36,012 bases of DNA from an uncultured Bacilli bacterium (GCA_944358305.1 CALVQK010000012.1:1-36012), one strand, 5' to 3'. Shown: positions 1 through 10,488, counted from the stretch's first letter. Notes: generated by a model not told the origin, from the sequence alone. Made by a program: numbers and translations.

Positions 1-104
1 TTAACACCAAATTCATTAGCTATTTCATATTTCATTTTATCGATAGCTTGTTTAGCACCAGGAACTCTCATTTTCATTGAACCTGTGTTCATATTGTTGT
101 TCAT
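1..104 (-). CDS. alpha/beta-type small acid-soluble spore protein (SASP), C-terminus beyond the left edge
   Basis: Only the first 34 codons are inside the window; the reading frame leaves through position 1. Visible residues include AKQAIDKMKYEIANEFGV, which matches the conserved first half of alpha/beta SASPs, including the region where the germination protease Gpr cuts (YEIA before NEF). These proteins coat and protect DNA in the dormant spore and are broken down for amino acids at germination. The ATG at 104 follows a perfect AGGAGGTG ribosome binding site at 111-118. The N-terminus is short and Met/Asn-rich before the conserved block. A near-consensus sigma-G promoter lies directly upstream, as expected for a forespore gene. 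The family call is firm; the exact ssp name cannot be given. Confidence 0.93.
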   Translation of the reverse strand, partial: MNNNMNTGSMKMRVPGAKQAIDKMKYEIANEFGV

Positions 105-125
105 TTGTTTCACCTCCTACACTAG

Positions 126-154
126 TAGAATGTGAATTTTTTTAAATTTCATAC
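126..154 (-). promoter_or_regulatory. predicted sigma-G promoter of the SASP gene
   Basis: On the minus strand GTATG (150-154) is followed after 17 bases by CATTCTA (126-132). This fits the sigma-G consensus GHATR / CATNHTA well, and alpha/beta SASP genes are classic sigma-G targets. Transcription would start near 118-119, almost on the ribosome binding site, so the leader would be very short. Supported by motif plus gene identity, not by data. Confidence 0.6.
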
Positions 155-178
155 ATTTTTTTTGCTTCCAATTTTTAC

Positions 179-1354
179 CTAAAGAATATTTTCATAATCA
201 TTTTTTTCTTTATAAATAAATGTATTATCAATCGCTTCTTTTAATAGTTCATCATAAGCAAACTTTTCTTCTTCTTTTAATGTTTCTTCTAGTGTTGGAT
301 TAATAATCGGATGCTTAGGAACAAAGACTGTACAACAATCTTCATATGGTAAAATACTTGTTTCATATGTATCTATTTTTTTTGCTATTTCTATGATTTC
401 TAATTTATCTAGACAGGCAACTGGTCTTATTACTGGTATGTTAGTAACATTATTTATTACATACATACTATTTAGTGTTTGCGATGCTACTTGACCTATA
501 GATTCACCATTAACAATTACTTTAGCTTTATTCTTTTTACATAAACTTTCCATAATACGATACATCATTCTGCGCATAATAGTAATAACATAGTTAGGAG
601 AAACATTTTTATAAATTTCTTCTTGGATTTTGGTAAAAGGAACTATGTGTAGTTTTATATCATTAGTATAAACCTTTAATTTATTTACTAAAGTTATTAC
701 TTTTTCTCTTGCTTCTAAACTAGTATGAGGAATAGCTTCAAAATACACAGCTTCTATTTTAATTCCTCTTTTCATAGCAAGAAAACCTGCAACAGGTGAG
801 TCTATTCCACCACTTAACATTAATAATCCTTTACCTTGAATGCCACTAGGATAACCACCTAAACCATTATAAGAATTATAATAAATAAAGGTGTGATCTT
901 TTCTTATTTCAACATGAATAATAGTATCTGGATTATTAACATCTACTTTAATATTATCCTTATTTTTTAAAACTATACCTCCAAATATAGGAGATAATTC
1001 CATACTTGTTTTAGGAAAGGTTTTATCACTTCTTTTAACTTCTACTTTAAAAGTTCTGAAGTTTTCTAGTTTTACTGTTTTTATTAGTTCATTTTTAATA
1101 GATTCCATATCACTATTAGTAACATAAGCAATATGGTAAGTATGTATTCCAAAGATTTTATGTATTTTATCAATAATAGTTTGCTCATCTTCTATCTTAT
1201 AGTGAATATACATTCTTGATAAATCTTTTTCTATTATGGTATCAAGACCTGCTAATTTATTTTCAATATTTTTTGTTAAAGTCTTAACAAAAAAATTACG
1301 GTTACCTTTTTTAGTAGTTAATTCACCATATTTAATTAATATTACTTTTTGCAT
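179..1354 (-). CDS. thiI: tRNA 4-thiouridine sulfurtransferase ThiI (no rhodanese domain)
   Basis: The 391-residue protein has the ThiI layout: an N-terminal ferredoxin-like domain starting ILIKYGELT, a THUMP domain to about residue 165, and a PP-loop adenylation domain with SGGIDS at 181-186. Two cysteines (340-341, EDCC) sit where the catalytic Cys of the C-terminal region lies. It ends without the rhodanese extension of the E. coli protein, as is usual in Bacillota. ThiI adenylates uridine 8 of tRNA and inserts sulfur to make s4U; the family can also serve thiamine synthesis. The cysteine desulfurase needed as sulfur donor is two genes upstream, recalling the nifZ-thiI pair of Bacillus subtilis. 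An AAAGGAA ribosome binding site supports the start. Confidence 0.95.
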   Translation of the reverse strand: MQKVILIKYGELTTKKGNRNFFVKTLTKNIENKLAGLDTIIEKDLSRMYIHYKIEDEQTIIDKIHKIFGIHTYHIAYVTNSDMESIKNELIKTVKLENFRTFKVEVKRSDKTFPKTSMELSPIFGGIVLKNKDNIKVDVNNPDTIIHVEIRKDHTFIYYNSYNGLGGYPSGIQGKGLLMLSGGIDSPVAGFLAMKRGIKIEAVYFEAIPHTSLEAREKVITLVNKLKVYTNDIKLHIVPFTKIQEEIYKNVSPNYVITIMRRMMYRIMESLCKKNKAKVIVNGESIGQVASQTLNSMYVINNVTNIPVIRPVACLDKLEIIEIAKKIDTYETSILPYEDCCTVFVPKHPIINPTLEETLKEEEKFAYDELLKEAIDNTFIYKEKNDYENIL

Positions 1355-1383
1355 AACTTATTTCCTTTCTATATATTATTAAA

Positions 1384-1529
1384 TTATTTTAATAATTCTA
1401 TATTTTTCTTTTCTTCTTCTACGGCATTTATTAATTCTTGTTCAGTAGGCATATGTAATTTATATTCTGTAGAAAATATTGTTTCATTATCTTCAGGAAG
1501 CGTATAATTAACAATAGTTTTAAACAATC
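1384..1529 (-). other. out-of-frame C-terminal tail of the DUF1016 gene
   Basis: Reading the minus strand one base back from the heptamer T TTA AAA (1518-1524) gives ...KTIVNYTLPEDNETI..., then MPTEQELINAVEEEK and a stop at 1384-1386. This is the family's normal C-terminus (YTLPEDN, then a P-T-E-x-x-L helix). The full -1 fusion would be 340 residues. Either one base was lost near 1518-1530, by mutation or assembly error, or ribosomes slip at this heptamer. Confidence 0.8.
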
Positions 1530-2405
1530 AGTACTTAATAGAATTCCTATTGTTTTATTTTCGTCTTTACTTTTAATATCTCTATCATAATAATTTACAT
1601 ACATTTGCATCTGACCTATATCTTGATGAGTTACTTTGCCTATTTTTAAATCTATAATGACAAAACATTTTAAAAGTCTATTGTAAAAAACTAAATCAGG
1701 GTAAAAGTGTTCTTCTCCTAGAGTTATTCTAACCTGGCTACCTACAAACATAAAGCCTTTCCCTAATTCTAATAAGAATTCCTTTAAATGTTCTATAATA
1801 TTTTTCTCTAAATCAGATTCTAAATAATCAGTATTTTCTTTAATATCAAGAAACTCTAAAACAAAAGGGTCTTTTACTAAATCTTTACTTTCTTTTATTA
1901 CTTGTCCTTTTTCTATCAATTCTTTTTTCTTACTTTGATTAGATGACAAAAGTAGCCTTTCATATAATAGAGAGTTTATTTGTCTTTGTAATTCTCTGAC
2001 ACTCCATCTTGAATTAATGCATTCTTTTAAATAAAAGTTTCGCTTTGGCTCTTCAGCGATTTTAATTAATTCTAAGTAATGTGACCAACTCAATTTGGTA
2101 GACACTGTCTTCCAAATTGGATAAGTAAGATAAAACTTTCTCATAGTTCTTAAGTTTCTTGATGAGAAGCCTTTACCAAATTCATCAGTTAACTTTTTAG
2201 ATAAATTATCTAAAATGGCATCTCCATAGGTGGCTCTCTTATCACCTTTTTGAATATCCATAATAATTTTACCAATATTCCAATAAAGATTAAGCATTTC
2301 TATATTGACAGTAGTATATACTTTATTTCTTGCATCAATTACTAATGTTTTAATATTATCATAAATATTATTAAATTCAGTTTCTTCTATTAATTCTGTA
2401 GTCAT
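1431..2405 (-). CDS. DUF1016/YhcG-like PDDEXK nuclease with out-of-frame C-terminus
   Basis: The N-terminal half matches DUF1016_N (YWNIGKIIMDIQ, then FSSRNLRTMRKFY and WSHYLELIKI). The C-terminal half carries the PD-(D/E)xK nuclease core, with YPDLVFYNR followed by FVIIDLKIG, the presumed metal and catalytic residues. Such proteins are putative nucleases often found near restriction systems and mobile DNA; the substrate is unknown. The start has a strong AAAGGAGG site and lies 9 bases after the desulfurase stop. The 324-residue frame ends with about 30 residues unlike the family, while the true family tail lies in the -1 frame (see 1384-1529). The gene splits an otherwise natural desulfurase-ThiI pair, so it may be an insertion. 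Activity with the altered tail is uncertain; the nuclease core itself is intact. Confidence 0.85.
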   Translation of the reverse strand: MTTELIEETEFNNIYDNIKTLVIDARNKVYTTVNIEMLNLYWNIGKIIMDIQKGDKRATYGDAILDNLSKKLTDEFGKGFSSRNLRTMRKFYLTYPIWKTVSTKLSWSHYLELIKIAEEPKRNFYLKECINSRWSVRELQRQINSLLYERLLLSSNQSKKKELIEKGQVIKESKDLVKDPFVLEFLDIKENTDYLESDLEKNIIEHLKEFLLELGKGFMFVGSQVRITLGEEHFYPDLVFYNRLLKCFVIIDLKIGKVTHQDIGQMQMYVNYYDRDIKSKDENKTIGILLSTDCLKLLLIIRFLKIMKQYFLQNINYICLLNKN

Positions 2406-2414
2406 AAACCTCCT

Positions 2415-3515
2415 TTACAAATTATCTTTTAATATTTTTATAAACTCTTTCGCTTCTTCGATCGTACTATCTTTAGATAAAGATAATCTTAATGAGGTTT
2501 TACTTAGCTCTAAATTATTAGTTAAGAGATAGATGCTTTTAGAATAATCTTCTTTAGAGGAACAAGCTGTTTTGGTAGACAGATAAACTTCATAAGACTC
2601 TAATTTATGAATCATAGTTTCAGGTTTTATACCTTCGATGCTAAAATTTATTATATATGGAGAAGAATCTTTCTTAGAGTTTATAGTAACACTCTCTATT
2701 TTACTTAGTTCATCTTGTAAATAAGTATTAATTTCTTTTACTTTTAAATAACTTTCATCTTTTAATTCTAAAGCTAGTCTTAATGCTTTAGCAAAAGAAG
2801 CGATTAAAGGTAGTGCTGGTGTTCCTGCTCTATAAATAGTTTGCGAAGCACCACCATTTATTAAGGGAGCTAAATTTATTTTTTCTTTTTTGATAAGAAT
2901 AGCAATTCCTTTAAGGCCATTAAATTTATGAGCTGATGCTGAAAATAAATCTACATTAGTAAGATTAACATTAATCTTAGTTAAACTTTGCGTACCATCA
3001 ACATGAAATATAGCTTTACTATTTTCTTTAATAATTTTTCCTATAGTATCTATATCTTGTATTATACCTAATTCACTATTAACATGATGAATGGATACTA
3101 AAACAGGATCTAATTTTAATTTTTCTTTTAAATCATCAAGATCAATATGATAATTATCATCTAGTTTTAAATTAATTACTTCGACATTTTCTAATGTTTT
3201 TAAAGTATTTGTAATAGAAGGATGTTCTAAAATAGTAGTTAGTATTATTCTATTTCTTTTTGGATAAGCTTTAAGTACTCCTTTAATTGCTAAGTTATTA
3301 GATTCACTACTACTGCTAGTAAAGATTACTTCATCTTCTTTTACATGTAAAAGATCTGCTACTTGTGTTGTCGCAGCATTCATTAATTTTTTACTTGCAA
3401 ATCCTAACTTATGAATGGAATTAGGATTACCAATATAATTTTTAGAAACATTTACAAATGTTTTCAAAACTTCTTCATCTACTCTAGTAGTAGCAGCATT
3501 ATCAAAATATATCAT
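2415..3515 (-). CDS. cysteine desulfurase, NifS/IscS family (NifZ-like partner of ThiI)
   Basis: A pyridoxal-phosphate class V aminotransferase-fold enzyme of 366 residues that removes sulfur from cysteine as an enzyme-bound persulfide. Visible motifs are the N-terminal YFDNAATT, HVDGTQ before the cofactor lysine in SASAHK (Lys about 197), and the loop KTACSS with the persulfide cysteine at about 318. The chosen ATG at 3515 has AGGGTG a few bases upstream; a GTG at 3524 also keeps the frame but lies inside that ribosome binding site. The gene follows the 94-aa ORF by 5 bases, so translation is probably coupled. With thiI two genes downstream, its likely job is supplying sulfur for tRNA thiolation, as NifZ does in Bacillus; a wider Fe-S role cannot be excluded. 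Confidence 0.9.
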   Translation of the reverse strand: MIYFDNAATTRVDEEVLKTFVNVSKNYIGNPNSIHKLGFASKKLMNAATTQVADLLHVKEDEVIFTSSSSESNNLAIKGVLKAYPKRNRIILTTILEHPSITNTLKTLENVEVINLKLDDNYHIDLDDLKEKLKLDPVLVSIHHVNSELGIIQDIDTIGKIIKENSKAIFHVDGTQSLTKINVNLTNVDLFSASAHKFNGLKGIAILIKKEKINLAPLINGGASQTIYRAGTPALPLIASFAKALRLALELKDESYLKVKEINTYLQDELSKIESVTINSKKDSSPYIINFSIEGIKPETMIHKLESYEVYLSTKTACSSKEDYSKSIYLLTNNLELSKTSLRLSLSKDSTIEEAKEFIKILKDNL

Positions 3516-3520
3516 TACTA

Positions 3521-3805
3521 TCACCCTTTTTCATCAATTATATTATACTTATTTTCCGTTAATATTTTTGTTGTCTCATTAAAATCCTTATTACTATTAA
3601 ATACATTAGAAATATTTTTAGCAAGATAAAAAATGTTCTTAGTAAATAAATAACTATTATTAAGAAGATAATTTTTTATATCTTTAATATGAAGAGATGA
3701 GAGAAGAACAATTAATTCTTCTATATTTTTGTTATTAACTAAGGAGTCTACTTCTTTTTTATTAAAGTTTAAAGCTAGTAGTATTTTTTTATTATTTTTT
3801 TTCAT
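3521..3805 (-). CDS. hypothetical 94-aa protein upstream of the cysteine desulfurase
   Basis: I do not recognise this family. The protein is Lys/Asn-rich and looks wholly helical, with repeated leucine-rich stretches (EELIVLLSSL, IKNYLLNNSYLF, IFYLAKNISNVF) and no Cys, signal peptide or membrane segment. A GGAGGA site stands before the ATG. The stop lies 5 bases before the desulfurase start, so the two are almost certainly cotranscribed, and a candidate sigma-A promoter lies just upstream. A role as partner or regulator of the desulfurase is only a guess from position. Confidence 0.7.
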   Translation of the reverse strand: MKKNNKKILLALNFNKKEVDSLVNNKNIEELIVLLSSLHIKDIKNYLLNNSYLFTKNIFYLAKNISNVFNSNKDFNETTKILTENKYNIIDEKG

Positions 3806-3826
3806 GGTTCCTCCGGTTAAGTAACT

Positions 3827-3855
3827 ATACTACTATTAATTGGACTAAAAAGCAA
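3827..3855 (-). promoter_or_regulatory. candidate sigma-A promoter for the 94-aa/desulfurase/DUF1016/thiI genes
   Basis: On the minus strand TTGCTT (3850-3855) and TAGTAT (3827-3832) are separated by 17 bases. It lies in the only sizeable gap (3806-3899) between the ligA group and the desulfurase group, which otherwise holds nothing I recognise. The -10 is imperfect. Confidence 0.45.
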
Positions 3856-3899
3856 GAAATTAAAGAAAATAAAAACTTTGCACAGTAATTATTTACAAT

Positions 3900-4496
3900 T
3901 CACTCTGCAAAGGCATTAGAAATAGTTAGAGTTTTATTATCTTCATCATATGAAGTAACTACACCAATAAGACTTACAGGAGCTTCTTCATTTAAATCAT
4001 CTATATTTTCTGATAGAAGCTCTGCTACGACTGTTAAATCATATTTTCCTTCTTCATTATCAGTAAATTCTAAAGTAATAGTATTATCTTTTTTACTTTT
4101 TTCACTTATAGTACCTGTTAGTCTTATAAATTCTCCGATATGGTTATAATTGTCATTAATAATAGAATAAGCAAGATCTGTTATAGTAAAGTTTTCTGGA
4201 TTAGTATCATAGTCTAAGAACCAAGAACCTAATATGGTATCTCGTCTACCTACTTTTTGGTTATATTTTATGACTTTATAACCTAGGCCATAATATTCTT
4301 TAGTACCTCCATCATCATATACTTTTGTTCTAATAGCAAGAAAAGGTCCTACTCCTGCTTTAGTTGTAAGGAGAATATCAGTTGTAATTAAAAGACCTAA
4401 TACTATTATAACTATCATAATAATCGTAGATATTTTTTTTATTTTACTTTCTTCTTCAACAGAAATACCTTCTTTTTTTTGTTCTTCTGTTTGCAT
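3900..4496 (-). CDS. membrane-anchored protein with probable C-terminal OB-fold
   Basis: 198 residues: a charged cytoplasmic N-terminus (1-25), one hydrophobic segment (about 27-47, ISTIIMIVIIVLGLLITT), then an extracellular part. Residues about 118-198 (IRLTGTISEKSKKDNTITLEF through PVSLIGVVTSYDEDNKTLTI) have the alternating strands and repeated glycine turns of the OB-fold seen in tRNA_anti-like putative lipoproteins. The middle part, with YYGLGYKVIKYN, is unfamiliar. There is no enzyme motif. It starts 10 bases after ligA and is probably cotranscribed with it. Function unknown; the fold is inferred from sequence pattern only. Confidence 0.75.
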   Translation of the reverse strand: MQTEEQKKEGISVEEESKIKKISTIIMIVIIVLGLLITTDILLTTKAGVGPFLAIRTKVYDDGGTKEYYGLGYKVIKYNQKVGRRDTILGSWFLDYDTNPENFTITDLAYSIINDNYNHIGEFIRLTGTISEKSKKDNTITLEFTDNEEGKYDLTVVAELLSENIDDLNEEAPVSLIGVVTSYDEDNKTLTISNAFAE

Positions 4497-4506
4497 AATC
4501 TCACCC

Positions 4507-6516
<2,010 letters not shown>

Positions 6517-7431
6517 CTAATAAATTTTCCACAAAGGTTGTTGATAAACTCCTTCATCAGTTAATTCTTTTAAAGCTTTTACAACTTCGTCTTTATCTTC
6601 TTTATAAGTCATACCATACCAAGTTGCAGTTGTATCTATAATATCAATTGTTTTAATATTTTTTCGTAGGCATGTATCTAAAACATCTGGTATTTGAAAC
6701 TCTACTTCGTCTAAGTGCTTTTGATGTAGTGATAAGAAAAGAAATAATTCATCTCCTAAAATATCAAAAATATCATCTGAAAACAGTAATAAATTCATGC
6801 ATACTAATGTATCTTCATCTATTTCTTCGCCATTACTGCTATAAAGAGGAGAGGCAATTATTTTATCTTTTTTCTTTATTACTTTACTTTCTGTTATTTT
6901 TACTAGTTTGTGGTCACTAACATCCATGATACCTCTTTTGGCAGTTCCGTTTGGACTTAGGGTATTTTTAACTTTATATCCTACTATACCAAAGTGGTTA
7001 TAAATAATATTATCTAAGTAATCGTAAGCTTTTAGGAAAGCATCTCTTCCATAGAAATCATCGGCATTAATACATGCGAATGGCCCTTTGATTTTATCTT
7101 TGGCACAATATATGGCATAAGCAGTACCTAAAGGTTTAGTTCTATTTTTAAGTAGTGGTTTAAAACGTTCAGGAATATAAGTATTATCTTGGAAAGCATA
7201 ATCTGTTTCAATATATGGTTCTACTCTTTTACCAATTGTTTCCCTGAATTTTTCATAAAACTCTTTCTTAACAATAAATACTACTTTAGTAAATCCTGCT
7301 TTAATAGCATCATAAACAGAATAGTCTATGATGAATTCTCCACTTGGTCCGACTTGTTCAATTTGTTTTAAGCCTCCAAAACGCGAACCCATTCCAGCGG
7401 CCATGATTAATAATGTTTTATCTTTATTCAT
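6517..7431 (-). CDS. nucleotidyltransferase, sugar-nucleotide type (tandem copy 2)
   Basis: GT-A-fold NTP transferase of about 304 residues. The N-terminal signature AAGMGSRFGGLKQ binds the nucleotide, and NADDFYG gives the metal-binding aspartates. GlmU/GalU-type enzymes join a sugar phosphate to an NTP; the substrate of this clostridial/bacillar subgroup is not known to me. The chosen ATG at 7431 begins MNKDKTLL behind a GGAGGAAG site; an earlier in-frame start at 7473 would add 14 residues inside the upstream gene and is unlikely. The start overlaps the stop of its paralogue by 8 bases (ATGAATAA), so they are translationally coupled. It is closely similar to that paralogue through at least the first 130 residues, showing tandem duplication. 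Confidence 0.88.
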   Translation of the reverse strand: MNKDKTLLIMAAGMGSRFGGLKQIEQVGPSGEFIIDYSVYDAIKAGFTKVVFIVKKEFYEKFRETIGKRVEPYIETDYAFQDNTYIPERFKPLLKNRTKPLGTAYAIYCAKDKIKGPFACINADDFYGRDAFLKAYDYLDNIIYNHFGIVGYKVKNTLSPNGTAKRGIMDVSDHKLVKITESKVIKKKDKIIASPLYSSNGEEIDEDTLVCMNLLLFSDDIFDILGDELFLFLSLHQKHLDEVEFQIPDVLDTCLRKNIKTIDIIDTTATWYGMTYKEDKDEVVKALKELTDEGVYQQPLWKIY

Positions 7432-8344
7432 AACTTCCTCCGTATAAATTACTACTATATATTTTTTTATCAATCATTTCATTAATAGCATTTACTACTA
7501 GCTCTTTATCTTCTTTATAAGTTACGCCATACCAAGTAGCATTAGTCTCAATTACATCAACTATTACTTTTTCTTCTTTTACACATTCATTTAAAACGAT
7601 AGGAATTAAAAATTCACATTTTTCAAGATTATCTTTATTATTTTCTAAAAAGATTGGTAATTTTTCTTCTAAAATTTTAAATAGACTAGGTGTAAATAAC
7701 AACATATTCATAGAAGCAATAGTATCTTTTGAAGTTTCAAAACTAGGACTACCATCAAGAGGTGATACCTTTACTAAATCACCAACTAGTTCTGTACTAC
7801 TTTCAACTAAAGTGATTAGTTCGTTATTTTCATTAACTTTACAAACTCCACGTTTAGCAGAACCATTAGGGGTTAAGGTATTACCAAGTCTATAAGCGAT
7901 TAAACCATAATGATTATCTTTAATATTAGATAAATAGGTAGAAGCTTTTAGATAAGCATCTTGTCCGTAAAAATCATCAGCATTTATGATTGCGAATGGT
8001 TCATTGATTTTATCTTTAGCACAGTATATAGCATGAGCGGTACCTAAAGGTTTTACTCTTGCCTTTAATAGTTCTTGATATTTACTAGGAATGTTATTAT
8101 TATTTTGAAAAACATACTCTACTTTAATATGAGGTTCTACTCTTTTACCAATTGTTTCTTTAAAGATCTCATAGTTCTCTTCTTTAATGATAAATACTAC
8201 TTTAGTAAATCCTGAGTTTATAGCATCATAAATAGAATAATCAATAATAAACTCGCCATTTGGTCCTACTGGTTCTAATTGTTTTAAGCCTCCAAAACGA
8301 CTACCCATTCCAGCGGCCATGATTAATAATGTTTTATCTTTCAT
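7424..8344 (-). CDS. nucleotidyltransferase, sugar-nucleotide type (tandem copy 1)
   Basis: 306-residue paralogue of the gene just downstream, with the same landmarks: AAGMGSRFGGLKQ near the N-terminus, GEFIIDYSIYDAI, IGKRVEP, KPLGTAHAIYCAKDKI and NADDFYG. The C-terminal third differs more (PIVLNECVKEEKV, then ATWYGVTYKEDKE), which may reflect different sugar substrates. A good AGGAGAG site precedes the ATG, which starts 11 bases after pcrA. It probably produces a nucleotide-activated sugar or polyol for surface glycans. Nothing in the sequence fixes the substrate, and GalU or RmlA should not be assigned from this signature alone. Confidence 0.88.
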   Translation of the reverse strand: MKDKTLLIMAAGMGSRFGGLKQLEPVGPNGEFIIDYSIYDAINSGFTKVVFIIKEENYEIFKETIGKRVEPHIKVEYVFQNNNNIPSKYQELLKARVKPLGTAHAIYCAKDKINEPFAIINADDFYGQDAYLKASTYLSNIKDNHYGLIAYRLGNTLTPNGSAKRGVCKVNENNELITLVESSTELVGDLVKVSPLDGSPSFETSKDTIASMNMLLFTPSLFKILEEKLPIFLENNKDNLEKCEFLIPIVLNECVKEEKVIVDVIETNATWYGVTYKEDKELVVNAINEMIDKKIYSSNLYGGSYE

Positions 8345-8355
8345 TTTTCTCTCCT

Positions 8356-10455
8356 TTATACTTTAGTTAAACTTTTATGATTTTTCATTAATTTCTTAAT
8401 TCCATATGGATGCTTAAAAGCAACTGTTACTAATGAGTTAGTAACTTCTAATACTTTACCTGCTCCAAAATGTTCATGTACTACATAATCACCAACTTGA
8501 TAATCGACATCTTCATCTCTTAAGACGGCTTCTTTGGTAACATGTACTTGTTCTTCTTTCTTTTCAGTATTACTTTCAATTAAATTACTATCTATCTCAC
8601 TTAAGAATCTACTTGGGGGATTTATACCATCCTTACCAAAAAGAACTCTTCTTCTAGCATTTAGTAAATATAATTTTTCTTTCGCTCTTGTAATAGCGAC
8701 ATAACAAAGTCTTCTTTCTTCTTCTGTTTCACTAGCACTCATTAAAGAGTTAAGATGCGGAAATATTCCTTCTTCTAATCCTAAAACAAAGACAATATCA
8801 TATTCTAGTCCTTTAACAGCATGAATGGTCATTAAACTAACTTTATGGCGAGAGTCTTTATATTCATCTTTGTCATTAACTAAACTTACTTCATATAAGA
8901 AGTCTTCTAGTGATACTAGTCCCATTCGCTCTTCGAAAGCTTTAGTAATAGATTTAAATTCCTCTAAGTTTTCTAATCTAATTTCACTTTCAATACTTTT
9001 TTCACTAACGAGCTCTTTCTTCATTTCTGTAGAATCTAAGACTTTATCAATTAACTCTGTTAAAGTAACAGTTTCTGATACTTTTTGTAAAGATAGAATA
9101 AGATTTTTAAATTTTAATTCTTTACCATCTTCTATAGCTTCAAATAAACTTATATCTTTAGAATCTGCTACTTCTGTTAAATGTTCTATTGTCTTTAAAC
9201 CTATTCCTCTTTTAGGGGTATTTATGACTCTTAAAAGACTAATATCATCTTTAGGATTATAGATTAATTTAAGATATGCTAGCAAGTCTTTAATTTCTTT
9301 TCGTTGGTAGAAGCTAAAACCGCCAACAATACGATATGGAATATTTTGTTTTAATAGTTCTTCTTCAATTACACGGGACTGAGCATTAGTACGATAAAGA
9401 ATAGCTATATCACTAGCATCTTTACCACTATCTAGAAGTTTTTTTATTTCCATAGCGGTATAATGACTTTCATCCTTTTCATCATAAGCTCTATAATAGG
9501 TAATTTTATCACCTTCGCCTTTAGTAGACCAAAGATTTTTCTCTTTTCTTTGTTCATTGTTTTTAATAACACAGTTAGCAGCATCTAATATTGTTTTAGT
9601 AGAACGATAATTTTGTTCTAGCTTAATGCTTAAAGCATTAGGATAATCTTTTTCAAAGTTTAAGATATTTTTATAATTTGCTCCACGGAATCCATATATT
9701 GCTTGATCTGCATCACCAACAACACAGATGTTTTTATATAAAGCACTTATCATTTTTGATAAGATGTACTGAGCTTCGTTAGTATCTTGATACTCATCTA
9801 TTAAGATATATTTATATCGTTCTTGATATTTTTGCAAAATGTCAGGATATTTTCTAAAAATAACTATTGGAAGAAGAAGTAGATCATCAAAATCAACTGC
9901 ATTATTTTGCTTTAATTTATCTTCATATTTATAATAAACTTCACTAACTACTTTTTCATAATCACTTGCAATATATCTTTCATAATCTTTTGGTGATAAT
10001 AATTCATTTTTACAATTACTTATTTTATTTCTTATCGCTTTAGGATTATAAATTTTAGGATCATAGTTTAGACTTTTTAATATTTTTTTTACAATAGTTA
10101 GTGAATCATCACTATCCATAATAACAAAATTCTTACTATAATCTAATCTTGCATAGTTTTCTCTTAATATTTTAAGACCAAAAGAATGGAATGTTGATAT
10201 TTGAATATCTTTAGCGACAGATCCAATCATTCTATCAACACGTTCTCTCATTTCAAGTGCTGCTTTATTAGTAAATGTTATAGCGAGTATCTCATAAGGC
10301 GATATATTTAATTTTTCTATTAAATAGGCAATCTTTGTAGTTAATACTTTTGTTTTACCTGATCCAGCACCTGCTAAAATTAAAAGAGGTCCTTCATTAT
10401 ATAAAACTGCCTTTTTTTGTTCCTCATTTAGGTTATCTAAATCTATATTACTCAT
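8356..10455 (-). CDS. pcrA: ATP-dependent DNA helicase PcrA (UvrD/Rep family)
   Basis: Superfamily 1A 3'-5' helicase of 699 residues used in repair and in clearing replication conflicts. Motif I is AGAGSGKT (29-36); motif II is DEYQDTN; motif III region VVGDADQAIYGFRG; motif IV QNYRST; motifs V and VI TIHAVKGLEYDIVF and VAITRAKEKLYL. The last 55 residues (YQVGDYVVHEHFGAGKVLEV) form the Tudor-like tail typical of PcrA, which contacts RNA polymerase. It heads the run pcrA, two nucleotidyltransferases, ligA, OB-fold protein; pcrA and ligA adjacency is common in the phylum. Confidence 0.97.
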   Translation of the reverse strand: MSNIDLDNLNEEQKKAVLYNEGPLLILAGAGSGKTKVLTTKIAYLIEKLNISPYEILAITFTNKAALEMRERVDRMIGSVAKDIQISTFHSFGLKILRENYARLDYSKNFVIMDSDDSLTIVKKILKSLNYDPKIYNPKAIRNKISNCKNELLSPKDYERYIASDYEKVVSEVYYKYEDKLKQNNAVDFDDLLLLPIVIFRKYPDILQKYQERYKYILIDEYQDTNEAQYILSKMISALYKNICVVGDADQAIYGFRGANYKNILNFEKDYPNALSIKLEQNYRSTKTILDAANCVIKNNEQRKEKNLWSTKGEGDKITYYRAYDEKDESHYTAMEIKKLLDSGKDASDIAILYRTNAQSRVIEEELLKQNIPYRIVGGFSFYQRKEIKDLLAYLKLIYNPKDDISLLRVINTPKRGIGLKTIEHLTEVADSKDISLFEAIEDGKELKFKNLILSLQKVSETVTLTELIDKVLDSTEMKKELVSEKSIESEIRLENLEEFKSITKAFEERMGLVSLEDFLYEVSLVNDKDEYKDSRHKVSLMTIHAVKGLEYDIVFVLGLEEGIFPHLNSLMSASETEEERRLCYVAITRAKEKLYLLNARRRVLFGKDGINPPSRFLSEIDSNLIESNTEKKEEQVHVTKEAVLRDEDVDYQVGDYVVHEHFGAGKVLEVTNSLVTVAFKHPYGIKKLMKNHKSLTKV

Positions 10456-10488
10456 ATTATTACCTGCTTCCTAACTAATTATATCATG

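Noticed and set aside
8825..9262. 145-codon open frame on the plus strand inside pcrA
   Set aside because: Ser/Leu-rich antisense shadow of a well-supported helicase gene, as are similar plus-strand frames within leuS, the flippase and the YtxG/YtxH region.
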